A stretch of DNA of 64,000 bases, taken from the NCBI RefSeq assembly GCF_947179515.1, contig NC_067477.1, positions 70,188,801 to 70,252,800 on the forward strand, given 5' to 3'. This document shows, piece by piece, positions 11,440 through 23,472 of the stretch. The stretch comes from Apodemus sylvaticus. Taxonomy: Eukaryota; Chordata; Mammalia; Rodentia; Muridae. The notes beneath the pieces were generated by a model that saw nothing but the letters and a program-made list of their open reading frames with translations, ran no database searches and was not told where the DNA came from. Numbering within the stretch: position 1 is the first letter of the stretch; the number at the start of each line of letters is the position of its first letter. The translations under genes were made by a program, and so were the position numbers.

Positions 11440-14390
11440 TCAATGGAAATAACAGTCCAAAATGTGTATGTTTATAGGATTCTTACAGAAATAAATGAAG
11501 AAATGAATGTGCTCTCTGAAAAGTAAAACAAAAATAGATGCAATATAAGAACTAGAAAATGTAATAGATAAGAATACATATAGAGGCCAATTCATCTCTT
11601 ATCCCTTATCTGAAAAGCTTCTAACGGAAAAAGATGATGTAATTGCGACCCACAATTAGCCAAGAGACATGAGAACATACAGAGAATAAGAGACTTGCGA
11701 ATTCTAGGCCCTAATGAAAGCATATAACTACACCTCAACCCTCTTCAGAGGCTCAAGGATCATTGTTGAAGAGGGGGCAGAAAGAGTGTAAGAGCCAGAA
11801 ATAGTGGGTGGCTATTTACACTTAAAATAAAAATAAACACTACTTACAAGGAAACACATTATGGTCTGGATACATCAGGACAGCTGCACAGATGAACTCA
11901 AAGCAGATGCAAGAGTGTATAAACCTGTGCAAGCCCAAGCCATAGCAAAGCCCAGTAAGGAGAGAGAAGGTGGGCACACTCCCACCCCAGCCAGAGAGTT
12001 ATTGACAACTCATAGATGCTGTGATAGAAAGATGGTTTTTCTAGGAAGTACAATCTCTAGTACAGACAGCACAACTTTATCTTTTAGGATTTGGATGGGT
12101 AGAGAAGGGGGATGAGTTGGAGAAAAGCTGGAAGAGGGGTGATCAAAATTCTCAAAGAGTTAATCTTTGAAAAAGAGAGTTTGCCTCCAGCTGCACACAC
12201 TCAGAAAAGCATTGAAAAGCTGCTAAGAGCAAACAGGCATAAGAGCCCGTTTGGAGACATGAAGAATATATTGAGAAGTTTCAAAATATATCTAACCAAT
12301 CCTATAAAAATAGAGTTAACGGAAAAGAAATAATACTTGAAGTGGGTGTGGGTAATAATTTTAAGAACTGGAGAAACAAGAGTTTAAAATTTGCAGACAC
12401 GTTCTGAGAAGCAAGGTGAAGAATCAATAAAAACAAATCCATAAACCCTGTGTGGTTAAACTACAGAGCATTGTAAAAGCTACTAGATAGAAAAGGCAGA
12501 TCCATCCAAGGAAAAGACTTAGACTAATAGATTTAGCATTAGTAACAATCAATATTAAGAGAAAATGGAGCAATATTATCCCCATACTGAGAGGAAATTT
12601 TAGCCACAAGAATTCCATACTGACCTACCTACTTTAGCATCACAACTGAGGGATGAACCTGCCACAGATTCTCACTTGGGAAAAAAATATGGAGAACATA
12701 TTTCACAATGATATTAGTGAGACCAAAGTCTAGGTATTTGGCTTTAGCAATAAAGGTTTCAGAAAAAATAAGCACAGAACATTTAAAATGCATAATGTGT
12801 GTTTATTTCATATTCTTAACAATTTTATGAGTTTCTTTAAAGTTAGAATAAAGCCACACACTACTGTAAGAAGGTTCTATGGTGCATTTCTTGTGGGAGA
12901 AGAGGAAAGAAGGGATTCTTTTCTTATCTGTAAGAAGAGATGTATTAAATAGGCTTACAGAAATCTCAAAAGTTAAGTAACTGGGTTAGAACTGTAAGGG
13001 CAGCTGCTAAGATGAGAAAATGTAAATGTATGTCCCAAGCTAACAGAATACAAAGAGAGGGGAGAAGACCAGGCCTGCGGAAGACAGGGGTGGAGGAAAG
13101 GCACAGGTAGAGCAGGTGGTGGGAAGGAGCAAGAGGAAGACAGGAAGATGCAGTGGGAAGGCTGTGGCATCATGTCTTCCAAAGATTTGTTCTATTCAAC
13201 GAGCTAAGTGCTGCTAGGCCCTGGCGGCAGGGCTGTCTCGCAGACTCATCCAGGACAGTGTGACCAGGTCTCATCAGAGAAAGGTGCACAAAGCCTATAT
13301 GAATGACGTATTGTTCTCTGCGCTCTAGGTGTGCTTTCTCCACTCTCCCTTTCAGTGCTGACCTGGGAACTTAGATCTGGGGTAGAGAGGAGCCACTAGA
13401 CGGCACAGATCCTGACATCCAGAGCCCATCACTCTGCTCGAATCGCAGCCACCATAAGCATCCTCATGTCGCCCAGGACACCAAAGCACTGTAACAAGAA
13501 TGAGATGTGTATTTTATAAGGATTGGCTATATCTCCTGTGTTTATATGGATAAATCTACATTTCAAGACATGTGAAATTCTAAGTTTTAGCTTAAATATT
13601 ATAAATAACAGTCTAGCTTCAAGCTTCCTACGTAGAATATGATGACTTTGAACTTCTAATCCTCCTGCCTCCACCTTCCCAGTACTGTGAATAGTCTTTG
13701 AGAATCAAAACCACAAGTCTATCAGTTGAGTATGAGTAATAAGTGCATCAACATTTTGGAGTTGTTATGAGCACAGTTGACAGAAAACATAAAATTGTAA
13801 TGTGAAAGAAATCATAGAATTGAAATGTGAAAAGCAGAAATTATAGATGCTTCTGATATGGGGGATAAAACAACCATTTATTAAAACTTATATTTGTGCA
13901 AAAACAATAGTCAACTATGTGCAAATGAAATAGCAGGAAAAAAAAAAGAAACTGGACTTTCCAATAGGCAGCATATGAGATGGAGCCATAGAGACCCATT
14001 AGAATGATATACCATGTGAATAAAGAGAGAAGCCAAACGGACGGAGTGAATGACTGGGTAATGAGAGGCGGGGAAGTGGGAGTCTCCTCTTCCCAGTGGG
14101 AGAGGAATACGTGGAAGACAACACACACATCATAAAATTTTGACCTAGGCATGATGACAAAGGAGATAACCCTGTGTTTACTTGCAACCGATTGGGGTAA
14201 GTTTTAGGTCCCTCGTATGAAATAATAAAAAGCAAAGGTCACCACTCAGACAGCAGCTGGAGGCATGAGCAGCGTAAGCTCTAAAGCTGGGGTTCGAACT
14301 CTGCCACGGGGCCCTAATGTCTCTCTAAGGCACACAAAGTGCATGGCAGATTTAAAACATATCATTTTTCTTTCTTTAAAAATAAAGCCA
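11440..14390. other. No gene recognised; possible old L1/HAL1-like remnant
   Basis: Roughly 12160-12680 resembles the decayed ORF1 end of an ancient L1 or HAL1 (GGAAAAGACTTAGACTAATAG, GGAAATTTTAGCCA) but the match is weak. The rest is unrecognised. Confidence 0.3.
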
Positions 14391-14393
14391 GAA

Positions 14394-14568
14394 TGCCAGG
14401 CAGTGGTGGCCCACACCTTTAGCCCCAGCACTTGGGAGGCAGAGGCAGGAGGATTTCTGAGTTCGAGGCCAGCCTGGTCTACAGAGTGAGTTCCAGGACA
14501 TCCAGGGCTACACAGAGAAACCCTGTCTCGAAAAACCAAATAATAATAATAATAATAATAATAATAAG
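14394..14568 (+). mobile_element. B1 SINE with (AAT)n tail
   Basis: Near-complete B1: GCCAGGCAGTGGTGGC start, GAGTTCGAGGCCAGCCTGG middle and CCCTGTCTCGAAAAACC end, then nine AAT units in place of the A tail. Confidence 0.9.
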
Positions 14569-14639
14569 CCAAAGCTGAGCTTAGTGATGCACCTTTAATT
14601 CCAACATCTGGGCTGCAAAGGCAGACAGATCTCCGTTTG

Positions 14640-15600
14640 TCCAACTTCAAAAGTCCCTGTAGTCTATAGCAGCTCAACAACGTTAAAGGTCCAAAGATCA
14701 AGGTCTCTTCTGAGATTCATCCAGTCACTTAACTGTAATCCCAAAGCAAGACAGGAAGCCAGCTGGGCAAACTCCAAACTCTGCATCTCCAAGTCTGATT
14801 TCAAAATGATCTTCAGCTCTCTACCTCCTTTTTCGTATTTGTTGACTACAACAAACCTCTTTGTCCTGGGCTCCCTGTTAGCAGGTTTCCCACAGCTCTG
14901 GCATCTTGACCATCTTGGGGACTCCAGGGCAACTTCAATGTTAGAGCTTCTTGTTCCAGTGTCTGGGCTCCACACCTGGTCTTCTGGGCTTCTCCGAGCA
15001 GCTCTGCCCTCTGTAGCACTCAAACACTCAGGTTGTCCCACTCCACTGCTGCTGCTGTTCTTGGTGATCATCCCTTGGTACTGGCATCTCCAATACACTG
15101 GGGTCTTCTGCTGCAACTAGGCTTCACCAACAGGCTCTCATAGGCTCTCTTCATGGTGCCAAGCACCGAGTCCTTTACATGACCCCTTCAGTCCTGGGCC
15201 TTCCACTGCAACAGAGGCTGCACTTTCACCAATGGCCTTCTATGACCTCTCACTGTGGTGAGCCTCAGCTGCTCTTCATGACCCAGAGCACCTGGGTGAC
15301 TCCTACACATTACCAAGTACAGCTGTAGCACAAGGTACAACCTTGGCTATCTCTGAAACACAGCTTCTTGGTGCTCTCAGAAAATATTTCTCCGAAGATT
15401 TCACCTTAGTGATGCTAGTCTCTTCTTATTCACCACTAATTTCTTAGCTCCAGCTAACCAGCATCAATTGTCCCAGGAGTCTCCTCCTCTTGACTATAAA
15501 GCCAGAGCCAAATGACAGCTGCTTCCTGGGGCTGGAATATGGCCCCTTGTTCTACATTAGAACTAGCTTTCTGTTTTCTAACTCTTTCACTGCCTAAGCT
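14640..15600. mobile_element. RMER1-like interspersed repeat, first part
   Basis: TTGTTGACTACAACAAACCTC, CTCCCTGTTAGCAGGTTTCC and related blocks match a long rodent medium-reiterated repeat remembered as RMER1. It is interrupted by a B1 fragment and two LTRs and resumes near 16946. The overlapping frames at 14664-15120 are shadows. Confidence 0.45.
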
Positions 15601-15676
15601 TAGCTGTCCTGGAACTTGCTCTATCTATAGAACTCATACCTCTCTCCTAAGTGCTAGGATTAAAGGTGTGTACTAC
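15600..15676 (-). mobile_element. B1 fragment interrupted by an LTR
   Basis: AGCTGTCCTGGAACTTGCTC and TGCTAGGATTAAAGGTGTGT are reverse B1. The last few bases of the copy (CACATCTGG) reappear at 16193 on the far side of the LTR. A second reverse B1-like piece follows at about 16195-16310. Confidence 0.65.
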
Positions 15677-16189
15677 TGAGAGACCACTAACAATTAGCCT
15701 AGACACAATGCAACTTAGAAAACTGTCAACCTTAAGATAGCACTCCTGCAGGTTTCAAAGCACTCCCTCCGCACTCCCTCCAGCTGCAAGGGCGAGCACT
15801 CCCTCCTGGCTTCAAAGAAGGAGCACTCCCCTTGCTTCAAGGACCACTGCCCCATCCCCCGCTCAAAGTAACTGTGTTTGCCCAAGATAACCATTAACCT
15901 TCCGCTGAGCCATGAATTGCCGCTGATCTCCCCATTCCTTATGACATAGATCACAGCCTAAGCATCCCCTCCCCTTTTTTCTTTATGGTCTGTTTCTTTA
16001 AAAAACCCCAATGGCAGTGGCACGGGGTCAAACTCCTCTGTTCCCGCTCAGGACAGTGCACTGGAGCCCAGTGCACTGGAGAATTAAACCTCATGTATTT
16101 GCATCAAGAACTGTCTCTTGTGAATTTTTTGGGGCATCATTCTATCCCAAGACTTGAGTGAGGATTTCCCAGGATTCGGGAGTCTTTCA
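15677..16189 (+). mobile_element. Gammaretrovirus-type ERV solo LTR with 4-bp duplication
   Basis: The LTR runs TGAGAGACCAC...GAGTCTTTCA, 513 bp, flanked on both sides by CTAC (15673-15676 and 16190-16193). A 4-bp target-site duplication and this type of end are characteristic of class I ERVs. U3 carries several copies of GCACTCCCT-like motifs between about 15735 and 15840. Downstream are CTTTAAAAAACCCCAATGG, AATTAAACC as poly(A) signal near 16080, and a GT-rich U5. No internal viral genes remain. Confidence 0.8.
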
Positions 16190-16316
16190 CTACCACATCT
16201 GGATCTAAAACTTGCTTTGTCCCATGCTGACTTTGAACTCAGAGATCTGCTTGCCTCAGTCTCCTGGAATTAAAGGCATGTACAGCCACTTAGCTGGGAT
16301 CTTGCCTCAAGGTCAC

Positions 16317-16945
16317 TGAAAGAATAGAAAATACAGCCTAACTCCAGCCCTCTAAGGAGCCCCAAACACTTCACGTTCCAGAGCCCGCTCTTTGTGCTAT
16401 TTGTTAGAAACTAGGTAAAAGGTCGCAGTCCAGAGCCCGCCCTTTAAGAGCTAGGCAAAAAGGCCTTGAATAGGTGATTCTGGCCCCTGTAAGGTAACTG
16501 GAAATGAGCTAATTATTTGCTTATCTTGCTTCTGTAAACTGCTTAAGCCAGTTACCCACATCCAGGAATTCAAGCAGCTATAGACCTCCAAGAAAATAGG
16601 AAACTAATTGGTCCACAGAGCACGGGCTCAATTTAAACTGATTGGCCTAAAAACTATAGAGTGGTACAAATCGATTGGTTGGCACTACGTGGCTCTCGAT
16701 GCTAAGGAATGACTGGTTTATGATTCGCGGGCTTTGTTGTAAACTTATAAAAGCTGTCGCAGTTCTGCACTAGGAGTCCCACAGTCCTCTACCCCTGTGG
16801 GGTGTACGGCTGTGGACCCCAGAGCTCTGGAATAAAAGAAATCCTCATGTTATTGCATCAAGACCGTTTCTTGCGAGTGATATGGGTGTTGCCTTCCGAG
16901 GCACGGGGTGCTGGGGCACCCTCGGTTTTTGGGGGTCTTATATCA
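16317..16945 (+). mobile_element. Second class I-like ERV solo LTR
   Basis: Runs TGAAAGAATAG...GGGGTCTTATATCA (629 bp). It has GATTGG/ATTGG CCAAT-type boxes on the minus strand (about 16600-16680), TATAAAAGC near 16748, AATAAAAG near 16832, and a U5 very like that of the neighbouring LTR (GCATCAAGACCGTTTCTTG). Flanks TCAC and ACAC may be a decayed 4-bp duplication. No internal viral sequence. Confidence 0.75.
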
Positions 16946-17477
16946 ACACTCCCTTAATTCAGTTTAATATCCTTGAGCACAGGATTCAGCTTCATTTCAC
17001 TTCCTGGTTGCCCTCACATATTTTATATTTTTCCTTTGTAAGCTTTCTAAACTTGTTCAAAACTGTCTTCATGAGACTTAACCAGAGAACAAAGTTTCTG
17101 CTGGGCTTTTTTTCTTTTCTTTTTTTGAGATTTCTTTTTTCAATGCAGTTAATATAAATCTCTATCTTAGCTTCAGTAGACTCTTCAGAGACGGGCAGAA
17201 AGCAGCTACATTCTTCAGCAAAATATCACAAAAATATCTCGGTCTCTAGGCCACATGCTGAAATTCTTCTCCACTGAATCCTCTTGAGCCAGGTCTGCAC
17301 AGTTCAAATCAATCTCAGCAACAAAGCCTTTCATATTCTTACTAGGATAGCCCATTAAGCCCTACTTAAAGCATTCCACTGCTTTTCAAATTCAAATTCC
17401 CCAAATCCAGTTTCTTCTGGACAAAAGCAAAGTCAGACCTAGCACAGCAATACTCTAGTCCCTGGTGTCAACTTCTC
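16946..17477. mobile_element. RMER1-like repeat, continued
   Basis: Ends with CAGCAATACTCTAGTCCCTGGTGTCAACTTC, the typical end of this repeat where a reverse MaLR LTR follows. Confidence 0.45.
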
Positions 17478-17815
17478 TTAGTTAGGATTTTACTGCTGTG
17501 AACAGATACCAAGACAAAGGCAAATCTTATAAGGATGACATTTAATTGGGGCTGGTTTACAGGTTCAGAGGTTCAGTCCATCATCTTCATGGTGGGAACT
17601 TGGCAGCATCCAGGCAGGCATGGTGCAGGAGGAGCTGAGAGTTCTATATCTTTATCTTAAGGCTGCTAGGAGAAGACTGACTTCCAGGTGCTAGGATGAG
17701 GGTATTAAAGGCCAAGCACAGTGGTACACCTACTCCAACAAGGCCATACTTCCAGATAATGCCATTCCCTTGGCCAAGAATACACAAACCATCACAAATA
17801 ACATACAGGAATGAA
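17478..17815 (-). mobile_element. MaLR-type LTR, reverse
   Basis: Plus strand reads CTTAGTTAGGATTTTACTGC, GACATTTAATTGGGGCTGG, GGTTCAGAGGTTCAGTCCAT and CATCCAGGCAGGCATGG. This is the reverse complement of the 22014-22339 LTR type, with its ATTAAA poly(A) signal. Confidence 0.75.
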
Positions 17816-17817
17816 CT

Positions 17818-17925
17818 TGATCTAGAAGGGAGAGGAGGTGGGAAGGGCCTGGGAGGAGTAGGGGGAGGGGATACCATAATCAGGATATATTATATGAGGC
17901 AAAAAGATCTATTTTCAATAAAATA
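17818..17925 (+). mobile_element. L1 3' end
   Basis: GGAGGTGGGAAGGGCCTGGG, ACCATAATCAGGATATATTATATGAG and TTTTCAATAAAA are the terminal 110 bp of rodent L1. Confidence 0.85.
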
Positions 17926-17998
17926 GGGATAAAGAATACTTTCAGAACTAGAACAACTTTCGAAATTTTCTACATTCTTATTTTTAAGCATGTGCTGT

Positions 17999-18412
17999 GT
18001 AGTTTTATGACAGTTTGACATAAGCTAGAGTTATCAGAGAGAAGGGAGCTTCATTGAAAAAAAATAATGTCTCTATAAGACCGGGCTCTAGGCAAACCTT
18101 TGGGGCTTTTTCCCATATTGATTGATGGGGAAGGGCTCTGTCTGTTCTTTGTGGGTGATGCCACCCCTGGGCTAGTGGTCCTGGGTTCTATAACAAAAGA
18201 GGTTGAGCAAGCCATGGAGTGTAAGCCAGTAAGCAGCACCCCGCCATGGCCTCCACCATTAGCTCCTCCCTCCACATCCCTGCCCTGCTTGAGTTTCTGC
18301 CCTCATTGCTTTTGATGATTTTTAAATGGAACTGTGAATGACATAGACATTTCCTGTTTAAGGTGCTTTTCATCATGATGTTTCATCAGAAATAGTAACC
18401 CTAACTAAGACA
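17999..18412 (+). mobile_element. MaLR-type solo LTR
   Basis: Same family as 2165-2540: TTGACATAAGCTAGAGTTATC, the GGGTTCTATAA block, CCATGGCCTCCACCAT, ending GTAACCCTAACTAAGACA. Confidence 0.7.
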
Positions 18413-18414
18413 AA

Positions 18415-19344
18415 GGGATTATAGGAGTATTTTATTTACCTGTCTTACAAACTGAGAAGAAATCTTAAATTAGGAAATGTAGAACCTAAATAATTAGAAT
18501 CATCTTAAATCAATGTATATGGGGGTCCTTTAATTTAGGATATTTCAGTCTAAGTTAGTAGCATTGCTTGGACTTAGGAAAGTATTACATAAATAAATAC
18601 CTTTCTAAAATGCAGATACAAAGTCCCAGATTTATAAAGATGGAGAGTAATTTATAAAGTCCCCAAACTTACCAACTCTGGCATCTCATATCTGGTGTTA
18701 AAGCCCCTTGCTAGTGAGCACAACATTCCTATCTGACTGAGTCTAAAGACTATAAAGTCATAAAAAGATAAGTTTTTCTGGAGGATTTCACTCAACAGAG
18801 AATATATCTCTAAAAATAGTCATAGAGTATACTCAATAAATCTTAACACCAACTTCCCAACTATTGCTATGAAAGGTTAGCACTGAATCATCCATGGAAA
18901 AACAAAGACACTATAAAGAAAGTATTTAAGACAGAAAAAGTCATCATATTTCTACTGTCATTTAGAAATGAAAAAATGTATCTGAGCTTTAATTAGACCA
19001 TAAAACTGTACTTTCTTGAATTATAAAGATACTCAGCTTTGTTAGTTGAGTCCACTGGGAAACTCAGTGGAAGAACTCCAAACGTATATGAAACTATCTT
19101 TTAATTAAAACCATGCCTCTTCTGTGGATTAAAAAGAGAAACATGTATCAGAGATTTTAGGTAATGTATTAAACAAAAAAGATGTATGAATCTGCCAATT
19201 CACAGGAGAACTTTTAAAATTACGTAGAATAAAGGGATGTTGAGATGAAAGTGCAAAAGAAAGAAAAACTGGCTTCTTATAGAGAGGTCGCCTGAAGGCC
19301 AGGCCAGCATCTGTAGTCTAAAACAGACTCCTTTGCACTATCAT
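18415..19344. other. No gene or repeat recognised
   Basis: AT-rich sequence without long frames. Nothing identifiable. Confidence 0.4.
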
Positions 19345-19493
19345 TTTTTGTTTTTTTTCAAGACAGGGTTTCTCTGTGTAGTCCTGGCTGTCCTGGAACT
19401 CACTCTGTAGACCAGGCTGGCCTCGAACTCAGAAATCCACCTGGCTCTGCCTCCCAAGTGCTGGGATTACAGTGTGTGCCACCACCACCCGGC
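19345..19493 (-). mobile_element. B1 SINE
   Basis: Full reverse B1 from the T-rich tail (AAGACAGGGTTTCTCTGTGTAG) to CCACCACCACCCGGC. Confidence 0.95.
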
Positions 19494-19864
19494 TTGCATG
19501 GCTGGCATTTATCTACCACTCACATAGTTGTGAAACGGCTTCATTGACTCAGACTTAGCTATTAGATTCCAGACAATGAAGCTTCCCACCCACACATTTT
19601 TCATACACAAGGGTCACCTATCCTTTGAAACAAGACAGAAGGTGGGCAATGAGTTTATCCATGGGTTAACACCAGTGTCAAAGCAAGAACACAGCTCTCA
19701 CCTCAAGGATAATAAGAGACATTCAGAACCAAATATGAGTGGTCATGACCCAGAAACACAGATTCAGGACACCTCAATTCTCATGTTCCAAAATGGTCAT
19801 AGTTGTATGGAGTTTTAACACTAACAGAGTTAAAAGAAAGCCACAGGTCAAAGCATTTAAAAAA

Positions 19865-19992
19865 CCTTTTTTGAATTATGTTCGTATATATTCACGATAT
19901 GTGTAGCCACCATCTGGGTACTAAGAGCTGGCTCAGGTCTTCTGCAAGGACAGCACGTGCTCTTAACTGCTCAGCTATCCCTCTGGATCCTA
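19865..19992 (-). mobile_element. B2/B3-like SINE fragment
   Basis: GCTCAGGTCTTCTGCAAGGACAG, CACGTGCTCTTAACTGCTCAG and CTATCCCTCTGGATCC are a diverged reverse B2/B3 head. Confidence 0.6.
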
Positions 19993-20750
19993 CATGTATC
20001 TTTTAAAAAACACAGGTCATCAGGGAGATGTTCTGTATCGCTCTTTGAATGACTAGCATGGATCAAACCTCTAGAGGCTGTCAGAAACTGAGTTGGGGAT
20101 CTATCAACAGGCAAGTTTGGGAAGTGGTAATCTAACATGCTTTAGTTTGTGAATTTGATACCAGAAATGAAATAAACTGGTACATCTCTTAAAAGTCCAT
20201 AGGTTTTTTTTTTCCCCAAAAGTTCTGCAGTATCACTGGATTCACCCTGAATGCAGCCATAGAGAGAGGGGGGAGGGGGAAAGGCAGAGGAGAGGTAGAG
20301 AATTCAAGAGAAGCCTCACCTGCTGCACAGTTAACTGATGGGGAAACAGAAGAGCAGAGAGACACAAAGATAACGACAAGTGCGAAGCAGATAAGACAAA
20401 GGCTGAGAGTTCAAGGGGAGAACTCCAGGTACTCAAAAAGATCTCCCGGAAACCTACGCCCCACTCAGGACGACTCGATCAGGACCTGCATAGGAGAGCT
20501 CCCGCTCTGGTGTTTTGTAGGTTCTCATAACGGTCGCCCCCTGGAATCCAGGTTGCTCACCTCAATCTAGGAAGTTTGAGCTCGTCCATGTCAGAGGGGA
20601 TGAAACATGGCATAGGTGTGGTGATGACTCAGCTCTTCCCGCTAAGAAGGATGAAAGGATTGGGGTTGAATCTCTCTTCTAAATGAGAGCAAAAGTCCTG
20701 AACAGGAAATAACTTGCAGTGGATATTAGATTTTGTCCTTACTACCTTTT

Positions 20751-20917
20751 TTTTTCTTTTTTTTTGGGGGGGGGGGGTTCTCGAGACAGGGTTTCTCTGT
20801 GTAGTCCTGGCTGTCCTGGAACTCACTCTGGAGACCAGACTGGCCTCGAACTCAGAAATCCTCCTGCCTCTGCCTCCCAAGTGCTGGGATTACAGGTGTG
20901 CACCACCACCGCCCGGC
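20751..20917 (-). mobile_element. B1 SINE with T/G-rich tail
   Basis: Reverse B1 ending CACCACCACCGCCCGGC. Its tail side contains a G12 run (20765-20777). Confidence 0.95.
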
Positions 20918-20929
20918 TCTCCTTACTGC

Positions 20930-22010
20930 TTTTAAAGAGGGTCAGAGCACAGGATGTTCCTTTCCTGTGACTAAAACAGAATAACAGCGAAGTTGACTTT
21001 ACTGATCACTGTGTGCTATCCTGACATGGCGGAATGACAACTCAGAAGTATGATTGTAAAATGACAGACTTTAAGTCTTTTTCCTTCGTAACCTAATGAG
21101 AAAAGTATTGACTTAATGATACTCAGTAGTAAGGAAGAAATGGATCTGGCCTCAAACACTGATAGGGTCAGTGCAGATACTATTCAGGGGAGCTTAGCCT
21201 CAGGATTCTTTCTCTGAAAAAATACATCTCATTATATCTAAAAAGTTGCTGATTATAAGACGTGCCACAGTTTGACAAAATTACCCAATAAGTAGTTTTT
21301 AGTAGCTATTTTTGAATAAAACAACAGAATTACTATTAATGTGAACAAGTAGGATTATTATGACAGTATTTACTAACAATAAAGTCCAAATGTTCCAGAA
21401 CACAAAAATAAATTTTTTCTTATTAAGAAAAAAATCTAATCTGAGAAATCCTTCAACTAAATGTCTCCTAAAGCTAAATTGTTAACCATTCCTAGTAAAC
21501 TTATCATTCTCACAAAAGCAAATCTTAATATAAGGCATAACTACTTTAAAAGACACCTATCTACCTGCAAACTTTGCTAAATGCCTCTTAGAAGATGTAA
21601 TAAAAAAACTATTTTCCATGAAAAGACAGGATGATCACATATACTTCGGGGTAAAAGAACAGGATTTTAAAAATTAAACTGTTAATATGGGATCTTAAAT
21701 ATATCACAAGTTCAGCAGAAGCCAAAAGCATTTTAATATTGCAAATGTGTAGTGTAAGACACGATCATAATTTATAATAAAAGAATAAGACTGAGTTAGC
21801 ATGCTCAGTAATGTATGCAGTGTGGACTGGAGGGGTACAGGATGGGGAAAAAAGGCACAAGAAAACACTACAAGGAAAGACAAGAGTGTGTGGGAAAACA
21901 AAGCAGCAAAGGCAGCTAGCTGTGTGACAGAAATAGAAGAGTAAAGATGTTAAGTTTGAATAACCCTGGCAGATCCACTTAACAGGTGAGGTTTTTTAAT
22001 AATTGTATAG
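20930..22010. other. No gene or repeat recognised
   Basis: AT-rich, no long frames, no identifiable repeat. Confidence 0.4.
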
Positions 22011-22013
22011 ACT

Positions 22014-22339
22014 GACTGGTGGTTTGAATAAAGATGCCCCCAGAGGTCCATAGAGAGCGGCACTATTATGACATGTGGCTTGTTGGAGCATATATGTCAC
22101 TGGGGGTATAGGCTTCGAGGTCTCAGAAGCTCAAGCCAGGCCTAGTAGCTCACTGGCTCTTCCTGATTCCTGTGAATCAAGATATAAAACTCTCAGCTCC
22201 TCTCCAGCACCAAGTCTGCCTGCACGCTGCCATGATTCCTACCATGGATTAAACCTCTGAAACTGTCAAGTAAATGTTTTCCTTTATAACAGTTGCCGTG
22301 GTCATGGTGTCTCCTCATAGCAATAAAACCCTAAGACAT
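22014..22339 (+). mobile_element. MaLR-type solo LTR
   Basis: TGGTGGTTTGAATAAAGATG start, GACATGTGGCTTGTTGGAGC, AACTCTCAGCTCCTCTCC, TCAAGTAAATGTTTTCC and the end AAAACCCTAAGACA match the rodent MaLR type homologous to primate MST/THE1. Confidence 0.75.
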
Positions 22340-23060
22340 TGACTGGAAACACATAGAAAATATCCAGACAAGACTCATGCACCTCTTTCTCTTAATTCTC
22401 CAGCATGAAGCACAGAAGCTGGCCACCAGACTACCCTTCCTAACTCAGGAACCAAGAGTTAAATACAAGCACACTAGAACAATGTTCCTTAGTATTGTCT
22501 AAAACCATTGGGTGTCATCAGACGTCATTATTCACAGGTCAACATCGCATGCTCCTGATGAGGGGCAATATCAAGTACCTGCCCTACCGTCATTATTGCA
22601 TATAATTTTTTTTTGTAAGTCAAAATCTCAGCCTCTGCATAAGTACATATTTTCAAGAAACAGGGCGAATAAACAAATTAAGTAACATAAAGAACCAAAT
22701 CCATAACAACATAAATGCACCATATCTAAGACATACCCATAACAAGGTATCTTATTTCCTCAGAAAATCAACAGCCTGAAGAGAAACGAATAATGATCAA
22801 TAGAGAATAGAAACCAAAGCATACCACTATTAAATAAGATGTGAGATTAAGTTTAGCTGCTTATGACAATTTCTGAGATGGCATCTTTGAAATCAAGTAA
22901 ATTTGAGCGCGAGCTGAGTGTTAGGCGATATAAAAAGAACTTACAGTAATATTAACCTAATTGTAGGGTAATTAGGAGCTTTTGTTTTTTCCCTAGTTTC
23001 TGATTCCATTGTGCTTATCCCTGGAACTTTGAAGTGGTAGCTCTACCACCTAGAACTGAG
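22340..23060. other. No gene recognised, upstream of the U6 cluster
   Basis: Unrecognised sequence. CpG content starts to rise near 23060, before the left U6 promoter arm. Confidence 0.4.
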
Positions 23061-23172
23061 TAGCATGGAGGCCACCCGCTGTAGGGAGGCTCCTAGCTCG
23101 CAGTCCCGGCATGCCACGCGCAGAGAGAGCCAAGAACTCACTCTCTTCCCCAGGCCTCTAGAGGACGGCTCT

Positions 23173-23201
23173 TACCCGACATGCATCGGGCATATTTGCA
23201 T
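23173..23201 (+). promoter_or_regulatory. Distal sequence element: Staf/ZNF143 (SPH) site plus perfect octamer
   Basis: TACCCGACATGCATCGGG (23173-23190) fits the Staf/ZNF143 consensus. It is followed three bases later by a perfect octamer ATTTGCAT (23194-23201, starting at -222), the Oct-1 site. This SPH-plus-octamer order and distance is the standard enhancer of vertebrate snRNA genes. Confidence 0.88.
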
Positions 23202-23350
23202 ATCCACAGAGGTAAACCTCACCGGCCCATGCTGCCAAGGCGGCCCCCGTTCAGTAGCGGGAATCACGAGACTTGCTACACAATTCTAGTAAAAAAAGGT
23301 TTTCTTTGTTCCCGGCTGCGCAGGTGAAACTCGAAAGATACAAGAACAAG

Positions 23351-23368
23351 TCACCCTAACTGAAAAAT
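23351..23368 (+). promoter_or_regulatory. Proximal sequence element (PSE) of plus-strand U6
   Basis: TCACCCTAACTGAAAAAT begins 65 bases before the RNA start. The core TCACCCTAACTG is the same as in the well-known mouse U6 promoter as remembered. SNAPc binds here and recruits the Pol III initiation machinery. Confidence 0.9.
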
Positions 23369-23385
23369 TTAGGAGTTCTTAGACC

Positions 23386-23392
23386 TTATATA
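23386..23392 (+). promoter_or_regulatory. TATA box of plus-strand U6
   Basis: TTATATA lies at -30 to -24. In snRNA promoters a TATA box at this spacing from a PSE specifies Pol III instead of Pol II. Confidence 0.9.
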
Positions 23393-23415
23393 GCCCGCAG
23401 CTAGACTGTACATTC

Positions 23416-23421
23416 GTGCTC

Positions 23422-23472
<51 letters not shown>

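Noticed and set aside
14664..15120. Two opposing 104- and 150-codon frames
   Set aside because: They overlap an interspersed repeat on opposite strands; neither resembles a known protein.
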